From Streptomyces sp. SJL17-4 (GTDB taxonomy: Bacteria > Actinomycetota > Actinomycetes > Streptomycetales > Streptomycetaceae), in the NCBI RefSeq assembly GCF_036826855.1, contig NZ_CP104578.1, positions 7,932,501 through 7,996,500 on the forward strand: 64,000 nucleotides of DNA, given 5' to 3'. Shown piece after piece: positions 1 to 8,366 of this stretch; position 1 is the first letter of the stretch, and the number at the start of each line of letters is the position of its first letter. Below the pieces are notes generated by a model, which did no database searches, had not been told where the DNA came from, and saw nothing but the letters and a program-made list of their open reading frames with translations. Both the position numbers and the translations under genes were made by a program.

Positions 1-381
1 CCGGAGGAGCCGGAGCTCGCGAACGGCTGGTACTACCGGCCCACCGTCCTCGCCGGCGTCACCCCGGAGATGCGGATCCACCTGGAGGAGGCCTTCGGGC
101 CGGTCGCCACGGTGTACCCGGTCCGCGACATCGAGGAGGCCGTGACCGTAGCCAATGACTCGCCGTTCGGCCTCAGTTCCAGCGTCTGGACCCGCTCCCC
201 GGAGGACGTCGCCTTCTTCGTGCGCGACCTGGAGGCCGGGGGCGTGTTCGTCAACGGCATGACGGCCTCGCACCCCGCCCTCCCCTTCGGAGGGATCAAG
301 CGCTCCGGGTACGGCCGTGAGCTCTCCGGCCACGGCATCCGCGAGTTCTGCAACGCGACGACGGTCTGGCAGCGCGCCTGA
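1..381 (+). CDS. Aldehyde dehydrogenase, C-terminal part (succinate-semialdehyde dehydrogenase type)
   Basis: This is the last 126 codons of an NAD(P)+-dependent aldehyde dehydrogenase that begins upstream of the window. The frame is open from base 1 to the TGA. Visible family signatures are EEAFGPV (the conserved cofactor-binding Glu), NDSPFGLSSSVW and PFGGIKRSGYGRELSGHGI. The last of these, followed by REFCN, is typical of the GabD1-type succinate-semialdehyde dehydrogenases of actinobacteria, cytosolic enzymes that oxidise succinic semialdehyde to succinate. The catalytic Cys and most of the Rossmann fold lie outside the window, so the substrate is an inference from the C-terminal motif only. 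The neighbouring PHP gene is convergent. Confidence 0.85.
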   Translation, partial: PEEPELANGWYYRPTVLAGVTPEMRIHLEEAFGPVATVYPVRDIEEAVTVANDSPFGLSSSVWTRSPEDVAFFVRDLEAGGVFVNGMTASHPALPFGGIKRSGYGRELSGHGIREFCNATTVWQRA

Positions 382-437
382 CCACCCACGCCCGCCCAGG
401 CCCGAGTCGCCCCTCACCCCCTCACCCCCTCACCCCC

Positions 438-1463
438 TCAGTCCCGGGTCCACTCCAACAACCGTTCCGCCGACCACGTGTTGATCACCCGGTCCTCCGG
501 CACTCCGCACTCCTCCGCCCTCGCGCAGCCGATGATCTGCCACTCCAGCTGCCCGGGCGCGTGCGCGTCCGTGTCCACCGCGACGTGCGTGCCCGCCGCC
601 ACCGCGAGTCGCAGCAGCCGCCGTGGCGGGTCGAGCCGTTCCGGGCGACTGTTGATCTCGACGGCCGTCCCGGACTCGGCACAGGCGGCGAACACCCGCT
701 CCGCGTCGAACTCCGACTCCGGCCGCAGCCGTCCGCCCGCCACCAGGCGGCCCGTGCAGTGCCCGAGCACGTCCATCAGCGGGTTGCGCACGGCCCGTTC
801 GAGCCGACGGGTCATCGCCTTCGCGTCCATCCGGAGCTTCGAGTGCGCCGAACCGACCACCAGATCGAGTCGGTCGAGCAGCTCGGGCTCCTGGTCGAGC
901 GAGCCGTCCTCCAGGATGTCGCACTCGATCCCGGTGAGCAGACGGAACGGCGCCCACTCCTCGTTCAGCCGGGCCACCACGTCCAGTTGCTCGAGGAGCC
1001 GCTCGGCCGACAGACCCCGCGCCACCGTGAGCCGGGGCGAATGGTCGGTGAGCACCGCCCACTCATGGCCGAGAGCCGCAGCCGTACGGCCCATGTCCTC
1101 GATCGTGGCGCCGCCGTCGGACCAGTCCGAGTGGAGATGACAGTCGCCGCGCAGCGCCGCCCGCAACGCCTCGCCCCCGCTCGTCGGTCCGGCGGTCCGC
1201 AGGGACTCCTCCAGCTCCGCCTCCAGCCTGGCCAGATACCCGGGGACCTGACCGTCGAGCGCCTCGCGCACCACCGCGGCCGTCTTCGGCCCGAGGCCCT
1301 TCACGGACTCCAGGGTGCCCGCCGCCACACGCTCGGCGGCCTCGCCCTCCGGCAGGTCGGAGACCGCGGCGGCGGCCGTCCGGAAGGCACGCGCCCGGTA
1401 CCCCGGCGCCTGGGCGCGTTCAAGGAGGAACGCGATCCGGTTCAGGGCGGCCACAGGGTCCAT
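438..1463 (-). CDS. HhH-PHP domain phosphoesterase (PolX C-terminal-like)
   Basis: 341 aa. An N-terminal helix-hairpin-helix region resembles the DNA polymerase X 8-kDa/fingers part (GLGPKTA at about residues 56-62). It is followed by a PHP metal-dependent phosphoesterase domain with the first metal motif DCHLHSDWSDGG (HxH at 109/111), then LTDHSPR, GIECDIL, GSAHSKL, LGHCTGR and a final DTDAH. This is the domain pair found at the C-terminus of bacterial PolX without the nucleotidyltransferase part, so a phosphoesterase or nuclease is likely and the substrate is unknown. I chose the ATG preceded by GAGGAG at 7 nt over a longer frame whose extra 34 residues look non-coding. It starts 16 bp after the stop of the SpoIIE-type phosphatase gene and is probably co-transcribed with it. 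Confidence 0.8.
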   Translation of the reverse strand: MDPVAALNRIAFLLERAQAPGYRARAFRTAAAAVSDLPEGEAAERVAAGTLESVKGLGPKTAAVVREALDGQVPGYLARLEAELEESLRTAGPTSGGEALRAALRGDCHLHSDWSDGGATIEDMGRTAAALGHEWAVLTDHSPRLTVARGLSAERLLEQLDVVARLNEEWAPFRLLTGIECDILEDGSLDQEPELLDRLDLVVGSAHSKLRMDAKAMTRRLERAVRNPLMDVLGHCTGRLVAGGRLRPESEFDAERVFAACAESGTAVEINSRPERLDPPRRLLRLAVAAGTHVAVDTDAHAPGQLEWQIIGCARAEECGVPEDRVINTWSAERLLEWTRD

Positions 1464-1479
1464 GACGTCGCTCCTCGTT

Positions 1480-3570
1480 TCAGGTGCCGTGTGCGACGTC
1501 GGCCGGCACCTCCACCGGACCGATCTCGCACCACACGGCCTTGCCCTCGCCGCGCGGCTCGACACCCCACCGTGACGCCAGCGCGTCGAGCAGCATCAGT
1601 CCGCGCCCCGAGGTGGCGGCCTCGCCGGGGGTACGCCGCCGGGGCCAGGCGCTCGACCGGTCCTGCACCGACAGCCGTACCCGCCGCACCGGTTCGGGCA
1701 GCACCTCCAGGGTGAGCACCGCACCGCCCTCCGTGTGCAGCAGGACGTTGACGAGCAGCTCCCCCGTCAACAGTTCGGCGTCGTCGGCCAGTTCCGACAT
1801 GCCCCAGTCCCGCAGCGCCTGCCCCACGGCCGCGCGCGCGTCCGACAGGCCCTGGGGGTCGGCCTGGTGGATGTACTGGTGGATGCGCGGCGCGCGGGGC
1901 GTGCCCGGGTCCGGGCTGCGCCGCAGCACCAGGAGCGCCACGTCGTCCCCCGAGCCCCAGCGTTCCCACAGTCGCTCGGAGAGGTGGTCGGCGAGCGCCT
2001 CCGCCTGCGGCGGGCCGCTGCTGATCGCCCCCGACAGCGCGGCGAGACCGGTCTCGATGTCCGACCCGGGCTGCTCGACGAGTCCGTCCGTGTACAGCAC
2101 CAGCGTCTCCCCGGGGACGAGGTCGAGCCGTGTCTCCGGGAACTCCTCGTCGCCGAACACCGTCGCCAGCCCCAGCGGCAGCCCGCCCCGCAGCTTGGGC
2201 TGTCCGACCCGGCCGTCGGTGTGCCGGATCAGCGGCCCGAGATGCCCGGCCCGTACGGCACGCAGCGTGCCACTCCCCAGATCCACCTGGGCGTACGTGC
2301 AGGTGGCGAACCGGTTGGTGTCCAGCTCGGCGAGAAACCGGGACGCGCGGGCCAGCACCGTCGACGGGGCGTGGCCCTCACCCGCGTACGCACGCAGGGC
2401 GATCCGCAGCTGCCCCATGATGGCGGCGGCGTGGGTGTCGTGCCCCTGGACGTCGCCCACGACGATGCCGACCCGGCCGCGGGGCAGCGCGATCACGTCG
2501 TACCAGTCGCCGCCGACCTGCCGCCCGCTCCACGCCGCGTGGTACCGCACGGCGATCTCGCCGCCGGTGATCCGCGGGATCCGGCGCGGCAGCATCGTCT
2601 CCTGGAGCCCGGTGGCCAGCTCCCGCTCCTCGTCGAAGAGGATGGCCCGCTGGAGGGACTGGGCGACGATGGCCGCGAGTCCGAGAGCCAGGTTGCGCTC
2701 GTCGGCGTTGAACGAGGTACGGCCCCGGTAGAACAGGGCCATGCCGCCGAGCGACCGCGCCTGCGCCACCAGCGGCAGATAGCAGGCCGCCCGGAAGTCG
2801 AGGCGCGCCAGGTAGGGGGCCAGCTCGGGGAAGTCCCGCCCGAGCGAAGGGAACGAGGAGACGAACCGGGGCCGCCCGCTGAGCACCGCCTCGGCCAGGG
2901 GCATGCCCCGGTCGAGCCGCCGGATGCGGAGGTCGTCGAGTGCGTCGAGGGTTTCGCCGCTGAGCGCGATGATGTTCAGCGAGCCGTTCTCGACGAGCCC
3001 GAGCGCCAGGCCGTCCGCGCCGAGCCTGGCGAGTCCGCCGGGCCCGGTCAGGGAGGCCGTCACGTCGTCCACGGTCACCGCGCGCGACAGCGCGGCCGTC
3101 GTCCGCTCGACGATGTTCGTCTGGACCTCACGCCGCTTCTCCAGCTCCTGGACGAACGCGAAGCGCGTGACCTCGGCGGTCGTGTCCCGCACGACACCGA
3201 CGATCCGCCGCGCCCGCCCGTCCGGCGAGCGCAGGATCCGCGCCTGCACATGCGTCCAGTGGGGTGGGCCGTCGGTCTGGGGGATGGGGAAGTGCGCGGT
3301 GTACGACACCTCGCCGCTGGTGACCGCCTCCCGGACGACTCCCTCCAGCCTGGTCCGCTCCTCGGGGGCGAGACGGGCGATCAGCGACACCGGGCGGCCG
3401 TCGTAGGCGTCCGGGGCAACCCCGAAGACCAGCAGCCCGGACCTGTCGACATCGATGGTGCCCGTGTCGAGATCCCAGTCGAAGCTGCCGGTCCGGTTCA
3501 TGGCGAGCCACTCGGCGGGCCCGATATCGCCATTGCGCGTACGCCGGTCTTCATCGGTCATCCTCCCCAT
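1480..3570 (-). CDS. PAS-GAF-SpoIIE PP2C phosphatase with C-terminal HATPase domain
   Basis: About 696 aa and soluble. In order: a PAS domain (residues about 20-150), a GAF domain (about 170-335), a SpoIIE/PP2C-type Ser/Thr phosphatase domain with the metal motifs GGDWYD and VGDVQGHD plus LYTDGLVE, and a C-terminal histidine-kinase-like ATPase domain (LLVNVLLHTEGG) of the RsbW anti-sigma type. Proteins of this build occur in large numbers in Streptomyces and act on anti-sigma-factor antagonists in response to a ligand or redox signal sensed by PAS/GAF. Two starts are possible (MGRMTDED at 3570 or MTDED at 3561). The purine run GGGGAGG abuts the second ATG too closely, so I took the first. The PHP gene follows after 16 bp. 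Confidence 0.85.
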   Translation of the reverse strand: MGRMTDEDRRTRNGDIGPAEWLAMNRTGSFDWDLDTGTIDVDRSGLLVFGVAPDAYDGRPVSLIARLAPEERTRLEGVVREAVTSGEVSYTAHFPIPQTDGPPHWTHVQARILRSPDGRARRIVGVVRDTTAEVTRFAFVQELEKRREVQTNIVERTTAALSRAVTVDDVTASLTGPGGLARLGADGLALGLVENGSLNIIALSGETLDALDDLRIRRLDRGMPLAEAVLSGRPRFVSSFPSLGRDFPELAPYLARLDFRAACYLPLVAQARSLGGMALFYRGRTSFNADERNLALGLAAIVAQSLQRAILFDEERELATGLQETMLPRRIPRITGGEIAVRYHAAWSGRQVGGDWYDVIALPRGRVGIVVGDVQGHDTHAAAIMGQLRIALRAYAGEGHAPSTVLARASRFLAELDTNRFATCTYAQVDLGSGTLRAVRAGHLGPLIRHTDGRVGQPKLRGGLPLGLATVFGDEEFPETRLDLVPGETLVLYTDGLVEQPGSDIETGLAALSGAISSGPPQAEALADHLSERLWERWGSGDDVALLVLRRSPDPGTPRAPRIHQYIHQADPQGLSDARAAVGQALRDWGMSELADDAELLTGELLVNVLLHTEGGAVLTLEVLPEPVRRVRLSVQDRSSAWPRRRTPGEAATSGRGLMLLDALASRWGVEPRGEGKAVWCEIGPVEVPADVAHGT

Positions 3571-3769
3571 TGTCGAACCCGCGCCCCGTCGACGCCATGG
3601 CGGTGACACGGCGTGGCGCGAGTTCGCCTCGGCGGGAGAGCGGTCGGATGCCGGCCGGACGGCGACCGGACGGCGGCGGAGCGCCGCGAGGGGCGTGCCG
3701 CGCGCCGGTCCCGCGACGCCGCACGGAAATGCCGGTGGGCCCCGGCGTGCGGCGGGGCAGAATGGGCCG

Positions 3770-6700
3770 GTGCAGCCGCCCTACCGTGTTCTCGGTCCGT
3801 GCCAGGCCCTCCGTACCGACGACGGGACGGAGGCCGTCCTGAGCGGTGCCAGGCTCCGAGCCCTGCTCACCGCCCTCGCGGCCGCCGGCGGGCGGGCGGT
3901 GGGCACGCGGGCGCTGATCGACCAGGTGTGGGGCGACGCCGACCGTGCCGCGGACTCGGACCAGGACCGTACGGCGGCGCTCCAGGCCCTCGTCGGGCGT
4001 CTGCGCCGGGCCCTGGGCCGGGAGGCCGTCGTCTCCGCGCCCGGCGGCGGCTACCGGCTGGCCGCGGAGCCGGACGCCGTCGACCTGTTCCGCTTCGAGC
4101 GGCTCGCCGCCGAAGGCTCCGCCGCCCTCGCCGCCGGGCAACCGACGCCGGCCGCCGCCCTCCTCGACGAGGCCCTCGGGCTCTGGCGCGGGCCCGCCCT
4201 CCTGGATCTGCCCGGCCGGGACACCGACCCCCTGGTCGTACGGGTCGAACAACGGCACGCACAGGCGCGACGCGACCGGCTCGCGGCCGACCTGGCCCTG
4301 GGACGTGCCACGGAGGTCCTCGCGCCACTCGCCGCCCTGGCGGCGGGAGAACCGCTCGACGAACCCGTCCAGGCCCTGCGGATCCGCGCCCTGAGCGCGG
4401 CCGGGCGGCCCGCCGAGGCCCTGGCCGTGTACGAGGAGGTGCGCGCGGGCCTCGCGGACCGGCTGGGGACCGATCCGGGACCCGAACTGCGCACCCTCCA
4501 CGCCGACCTCCTGACGGACGCTGCGTCCCCTCCTTCACCTGCCGCGCCGGAGAGGGCGGAGCCCGCGGTCGGTCTTCCCGCCCGGCTGACCTCCTTCATC
4601 GGTCGGGACGACGACCTGGGCGCGCTCGCCGCCGAGTGGGGCGACCGGCGGCTCGTCACCCTCACCGGGCCGGGCGGCGTCGGCAAGACCCGGCTCGCCC
4701 TGGAAGCGGCCGAGACGTACCAGGACGGCCCGGTCCACCTCGCCGAACTCGCCTCCGTGCGCGAGGAGTCCACGGTCGCCGCGGCCGTCCTCAGCGCGGT
4801 GGGCGCCCGCGAGACGCACGTCTGGCACCGCGCCGTGGCCGCCGGGGCGGACCCGGAGGACCCGTTCGCCGAGCTCGTCGAACACTGCGCCGGGCGGCGG
4901 ATGCTGCTCGTCCTCGACAACTGCGAGCACCTGGTCGCCGCGGCGGCACGACTCGCGCACGTCCTGCTCACGCGCTGCCCGGAGCTGCGGATCCTTGCGA
5001 CGAGTCGGGAGCCGTTGGGGGTGCCGGGGGAGGTGGTGCGGCCGTTGGGGCCGTTGCCGGTGGGGATGGCGTTGCGGTTGTTGGGGGAGCGGGGTGCTGC
5101 GGCGCGGCCGGGGTTCGTGGTGGCGGAGGATCCGGGGGCGGCGGAGGAGGTGTGCCGGCGTCTGGACGGTCTGCCGTTGGCGATCGAGTTGGCGGCGGCG
5201 CGGTTGCGGTTGTTGTCGGTGCGTCAGATCGCGGATCGGTTGGACGACCGGTTCCGGTTGTTGACGTCGGGGGCGCGGACGGTGTTGCCGCGTCAGCAGA
5301 CGTTGCGGGCGGTGGTGGACTGGTCGTGGGATCTGCTGGAGGAGCCGGAGCGGGCGGTGCTGCGGCGGCTCGCGGTGTTCACGGGTGGTGCGGATCTGGA
5401 GGCGGCGGAGGCGGTGTGCGGGGGTGTGGGTGCTCCGGACGTGCTGGACGTGCTGGGTGCGCTGGTGGACAAGTCGTTGGTGGTGGCGGGGCCGGGCCGG
5501 GACGGGGAGGGGATGCGGTTCCGGCTCCTTGAGACGGTGGCGGAGTACGCGGGGGAGCGTCTGGGGGAGTCGGGGGAGCGGGCGGCGACGGAGCGGCGTC
5601 ATCTGACGTACTACCGGGAACTCGCCCGGCGCACCGATCCGGAACTGCGCGGCGCCGGGCAGGTCGCCGCCATCGCCCGCCTGGAGCGCGAGCACGGCAA
5701 CCTGCGCGGGGCCCTGCGGACGGCCGTCGCGCTCGGCGACGAGCAGGAGGTGCTCTGCCTCGTCCACTCCCTCACCTGGTTCTGGCAACTGCGCCACCAC
5801 CAGGTCGACGCCCGTACCTGGGCCGTGGAGGCCGGCCGGCTCGGCCCCGACCCCTTCCAGGAGCCCGTCCGCCCGGCCGAGCCGTTCGACGGCCGGTGTA
5901 CGGACCTCCCGCCACCGTGGAGCGGAGAGCGCCTCCGGGAGGCCCGGCGTGGCGGGCGGCTCTACGCGCTCGCGACGCAGGGCGGCCAGGGCGCCACCGC
6001 GTTCGAACACCCCGAGACCCGCGCCAGGCTCACCTCGGTGGTCTCCGCGTACCGCCCCGGTCTTCCGCAGACCTGCTGCCAGCCGGGGACGATGTGGCAC
6101 TTCGCCCGCCTCATGACCGGAGAGTTCACCGGCCTCGACGAGACCCTGACGGCGATCGTCGACGCCTGCCGCGTCCACGCCCCCGGCTGGGACCTGGGCT
6201 TCGCCCTCCTCGTACGGGCCAAGCTCGTCGTGCACGGACCCGACGACGCCGCAGAGGCGCTCGCCCTCTTCGAGGCCGCGGGGGATTCCTGGGGCATCGC
6301 CGAATCCCTCGCCGCCCGTGGCGAGGCCTACGAGCGCGCGGGCCGGCTCGCCGAGGCCGCCGCCGACTTCGAGCGGGCCACGGACGCCGCGGCCCACGTC
6401 GGCGCACGCTCCCAGGTGCCCCTCTACACCGCGCGCCTGGCGGCCGTACGGCTCCGGCTCCGGCCCGAGGGGGACCCGGCGGCCGAACAGCTGCTCGCCG
6501 AGGCCGCCGACGCGGCCGGGGAGTGGGGCGCCGAGATCGCCGGCTCGGCACGGCTGCTGCTCGCCCAGCACTACGGCCACACCGGCCGCACCGGTCTCGC
6601 CCGAGCTCAGCTCTCCCGGCTGGAGGGCGAGTTCGGTGAGGTGACCCCGGCCCTCTTCTGGGGTCTCGCCGGAGGAACGTGGGCCTGGCTCGACTGCCTC

Positions 6701-7087
6701 GACGGCGCCTACGACCGGGCCGTGGAGCGGCTGGCACGCGCCGTCGCGGACGTGGAGACCCTCGCCCACCTGGTCGCCCCGTACCTGGTCGTCACCCAGT
6801 TCGCGACGGCCGCGTGGGCGCTCGGCGGCCGGGGCGGGCCGGGCGACGCGGAGACCGGGGCGCGGCTCCTCGGCGCGTACGACGCCCACGCCGACTCCGG
6901 CACGGACGGCGGCTTCCGCCCGTTCACGCCCGAGACGGAGGCCCTGATCAGGGCGCGCGCCGAGGAGACCCTCCGCGCGGCGCTCCCCTCGGAGACGTAC
7001 ATCCGCCGATACGAGGAAGGGACGGGGCTCACGGCCCGTACGGCCGCGGAGCTCGTCCGGAACCCGGGGGAGCCACAGGCCTCCTGA
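3770..7087 (+). CDS. AfsR/SARP-family regulator: OmpR-like DBD, BTAD, STAND ATPase, TPR
   Basis: About 1105 aa. The N-terminus is a winged-helix DNA-binding domain (residues about 1-90, ending GGGYRLAAEPD), then a bacterial transcriptional activation domain (BTAD, about 95-240). A STAND/NB-ARC ATPase follows, with P-loop GPGGVGKTRLAL near 301-312, Walker B RRMLLVLDNCEH and GLPLAIELAAARL. A long C-terminal TPR region completes it. Members activate secondary metabolism or stress genes after ATP-dependent oligomerisation. The GTG start is set by the conserved PYRVLGP beginning, although the frame is open much further upstream. Odd: roughly bases 4990-5610 (end of the NB-ARC region and the following winged helix) use TTG, GTG, GCG and GGG codons, whereas the rest of the gene uses C-ending codons, as if recombined in from another source. 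Confidence 0.85.
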   Translation: MQPPYRVLGPCQALRTDDGTEAVLSGARLRALLTALAAAGGRAVGTRALIDQVWGDADRAADSDQDRTAALQALVGRLRRALGREAVVSAPGGGYRLAAEPDAVDLFRFERLAAEGSAALAAGQPTPAAALLDEALGLWRGPALLDLPGRDTDPLVVRVEQRHAQARRDRLAADLALGRATEVLAPLAALAAGEPLDEPVQALRIRALSAAGRPAEALAVYEEVRAGLADRLGTDPGPELRTLHADLLTDAASPPSPAAPERAEPAVGLPARLTSFIGRDDDLGALAAEWGDRRLVTLTGPGGVGKTRLALEAAETYQDGPVHLAELASVREESTVAAAVLSAVGARETHVWHRAVAAGADPEDPFAELVEHCAGRRMLLVLDNCEHLVAAAARLAHVLLTRCPELRILATSREPLGVPGEVVRPLGPLPVGMALRLLGERGAAARPGFVVAEDPGAAEEVCRRLDGLPLAIELAAARLRLLSVRQIADRLDDRFRLLTSGARTVLPRQQTLRAVVDWSWDLLEEPERAVLRRLAVFTGGADLEAAEAVCGGVGAPDVLDVLGALVDKSLVVAGPGRDGEGMRFRLLETVAEYAGERLGESGERAATERRHLTYYRELARRTDPELRGAGQVAAIARLEREHGNLRGALRTAVALGDEQEVLCLVHSLTWFWQLRHHQVDARTWAVEAGRLGPDPFQEPVRPAEPFDGRCTDLPPPWSGERLREARRGGRLYALATQGGQGATAFEHPETRARLTSVVSAYRPGLPQTCCQPGTMWHFARLMTGEFTGLDETLTAIVDACRVHAPGWDLGFALLVRAKLVVHGPDDAAEALALFEAAGDSWGIAESLAARGEAYERAGRLAEAAADFERATDAAAHVGARSQVPLYTARLAAVRLRLRPEGDPAAEQLLAEAADAAGEWGAEIAGSARLLLAQHYGHTGRTGLARAQLSRLEGEFGEVTPALFWGLAGGTWAWLDCLDGAYDRAVERLARAVADVETLAHLVAPYLVVTQFATAAWALGGRGGPGDAETGARLLGAYDAHADSGTDGGFRPFTPETEALIRARAEETLRAALPSETYIRRYEEGTGLTARTAAELVRNPGEPQAS
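4990..5610 (+). other. Segment of atypical codon usage inside the SARP-STAND gene
   Basis: Within one uninterrupted reading frame, third positions switch abruptly from mostly C to mostly G. TTG leucine codons, rare in the flanks, occur about seventeen times, and GGG, GTG and CCG dominate. At about base 5610 the usage switches back (GAACTCGCCCGG). The encoded residues are the most conserved part of the STAND module (GLPLAIELAAA, LLTSGARTVLPRQQTL, VVDWSWDLL), where homologous exchange between paralogues would be easiest. This suggests a gene-conversion tract or a transferred segment. Confidence 0.6.
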
Positions 7088-7589
7088 CCACCAGGACGAC
7101 GCGCGGCGACCAGGTCAGCGGGTCGGCGCGCAGGGCGTCGAGGGCGGACGGGTCGGCCATCGGGCTGGTGATCGGGGTGGCGATCGCCGGGTAGTCGCCG
7201 TACAGCGGGCGTACGGTCAGGTCGCCGGCGGTGGGCAGGGACTGCCGCCCGGGCAGCGGGCGGTGGCCTACGTCCGGGGCGCGGACCCGGCCGAGCTGTA
7301 CGGCGAAGGCGGCGGACGGGCCGAACATGCCGACCGCGTCCCCGGGCCGCGCGGACCGCGCCCAGCGGGTGGCGGGCCCTTCACCGGCGGCTTCGTTCCC
7401 GTCCCCGTGGAGGAAGAAGTCGACGTCGACGGTCCCGGTGGCCGGGTCGTGAGCCCGGACGGCGTAGCTCCCCATCCACGGCCGCTCGGCCTCGGGGAGC
7501 GCGGCGTACGCCCCGTACCAGCGCATCACGTCGCCGGAGGGCCGCAGGGGGAGGGGGAGGGGCGGGGGATCGGTCGCGGTCCGGGGCAT
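7029..7589 (-). pseudogene. Degenerate siderophore-interacting protein (SIP/ViuB family)
   Basis: The frame opens at an ATG with a strong AAGGAG 5 nt upstream. It encodes a recognisable middle part of a siderophore-interacting FAD-binding protein: RWYGAYAALPEAERPWMGSY, then a degenerate VRAHDPATGTVDVDF stretch, LHGDG, GPATRWARSARPGDAVGMFGPSAAFA. Family members reduce ferric siderophores with NAD(P)H. The roughly 70 N-terminal FAD-fold residues before the WY motif are missing. The sequence then jumps to SLPTAGDLTV, skipping the usual LLAGD nucleotide-binding stretch, and ends in unrelated residues. About 186 aa remain of a usual 250-290. Its 3' end overlaps the convergent SARP gene by 59 bp. 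I read it as a decayed gene with an intact translation start; a small working protein cannot be excluded. Confidence 0.5.
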
Positions 7590-7680
7590 CGGGACTCCTT
7601 GGCCGGCCGGCGTTGTGCCCCGACCTTCCCGGGCCGCACCGACAGCGGACCGACACCGCGTCGACACGGCGGGTGGGGGA

Positions 7681-7758
7681 GGCAGGGGAGGCGGGGGAGC
7701 CGGGGAAGGCAGGGGAGCGGGGGAAGGCAGGGGAGCGGGGGAAGGCAGGGGAGCGGGG
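7681..7758. repeat. G-rich 18-bp tandem repeat
   Basis: Three perfect copies of an 18-bp unit, GGGGAAGGCAGGGGAGCG, run from 7702 to 7755, preceded by two decayed copies. They lie between the divergent SIP remnant and the 66-aa gene. The plus strand is a run of G3-G5 tracts that could form G-quadruplexes. Translated in the plus frame it gives a GEGRGA repeat, but I see no reason to call it coding. Confidence 0.8.
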
Positions 7759-7871
7759 ATGCCGGGCGACCCGCACCGGCCGGGCCGCACGGCCGCGCCG
7801 CCGCTCCCGGATGCGGACCCGGTGGCCGGACACGAGAATGGCCAGTGCCGGACGAACACGTAGGAGGCGGC

Positions 7872-8072
7872 ATGAACGCTGAGCCCGACAAGACGTCCCT
7901 GGGGGACTTCCCGACGCCCGACCGGCTGCTGCATTCCGGGTCGGAGGGCGAGTTCACGGCCGAGGACCTGGTCCTCGCCTCCGGCCGTGACGTGACTCCG
8001 AAGACCCTCGCCTGGGCGGAACGCCGTATGGCGGAGAAGGGTCGCGCCTCCATGGACGAGCTGCTGCCGTAG
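7872..8072 (+). CDS. Small conserved actinobacterial protein, function unknown
   Basis: 66 aa, starting MNAEPDKTSLGDFPTPDRLL, with an excellent ribosome site (TAGGAGG, 4 nt before ATG) and ordinary streptomycete codon use. It is acidic, has no Cys, no membrane segment and no signal peptide. The C-terminal half, DVTPKTLAWAERRMAEKGR, looks helical. I do not recognise a characterised family. It stands alone: the upstream neighbour is on the other strand, and a strong terminator hairpin follows about 100 bp after its stop, so it is probably transcribed as a single gene. The start and frame are well supported; no function can be given. Confidence 0.7.
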   Translation: MNAEPDKTSLGDFPTPDRLLHSGSEGEFTAEDLVLASGRDVTPKTLAWAERRMAEKGRASMDELLP

Positions 8073-8125
8073 GCCGTCACGGCCCGGGCGTCGGCACGAT
8101 CCGCGGATCAAGCGATCCGCAGCGG

Positions 8126-8178
8126 CTCTCGACAACCCCTCGAACAACCCCCTGGAACAACCCCCTCGACAACCCCTC
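8126..8178. repeat. Short C-rich tandem repeat
   Basis: Four imperfect copies of a roughly 13-bp unit (CTCGACAACCCC and CTGGAACAACCCC variants) lie directly before the terminator stem downstream of the 66-aa gene. I see no reading frame of note. Confidence 0.6.
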
Positions 8179-8212
8179 GGCCCCGGTTCGGCAGCTGCGA
8201 ACCGGGGCCGAG
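8176..8212 (+). terminator. Strong hairpin terminator
   Basis: A perfect 15-bp stem, CTCGGCCCCGGTTCG paired with its complement, has a 7-nt loop GCAGCTG. There is no U-tract, as is usual in Streptomyces. It ends the 66-aa gene transcript and insulates the next promoter. Confidence 0.75.
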
Positions 8213-8257
8213 GGCCGTCCGGACCCGACCCGACCCGCCCCGAGGCTTCCGCATTTG

Positions 8258-8271
8258 TGGAACACGTTCTA
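8258..8271. promoter_or_regulatory. KstR-like operator
   Basis: TGGAACACGTTCTA matches the mycobacterial KstR consensus TnnAACnnGTTnnA at every fixed position. It lies 95 bp before the start of the FadE26-like acyl-CoA dehydrogenase gene. A second perfect match lies between the fadD19-like and echA19-like genes. Binding by a KstR-type TetR repressor is an inference. Confidence 0.55.
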
Positions 8272-8366
8272 CCGTGGCCGCCGTCGCGCGTCGCACCGAC
8301 CGACCGGTGCCGCCGAGGACCCGCAGGACCGCCGCCGCAGGACAGCCGCCACGGGAGGCCCGCCCC

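Noticed and set aside
1735..3606. Plus-strand 623-codon frame opposite the SpoIIE-type phosphatase
   Set aside because: Arg/Gln/Pro-rich product without motifs; the minus strand carries PAS, GAF and PP2C signatures.
4535..6889. Long open frame (784 codons) on the minus strand opposite the SARP-STAND gene
   Set aside because: It is a GC-skew shadow: the plus strand has clear domain motifs throughout, while the minus product is Pro/Arg-rich without any recognisable domain.
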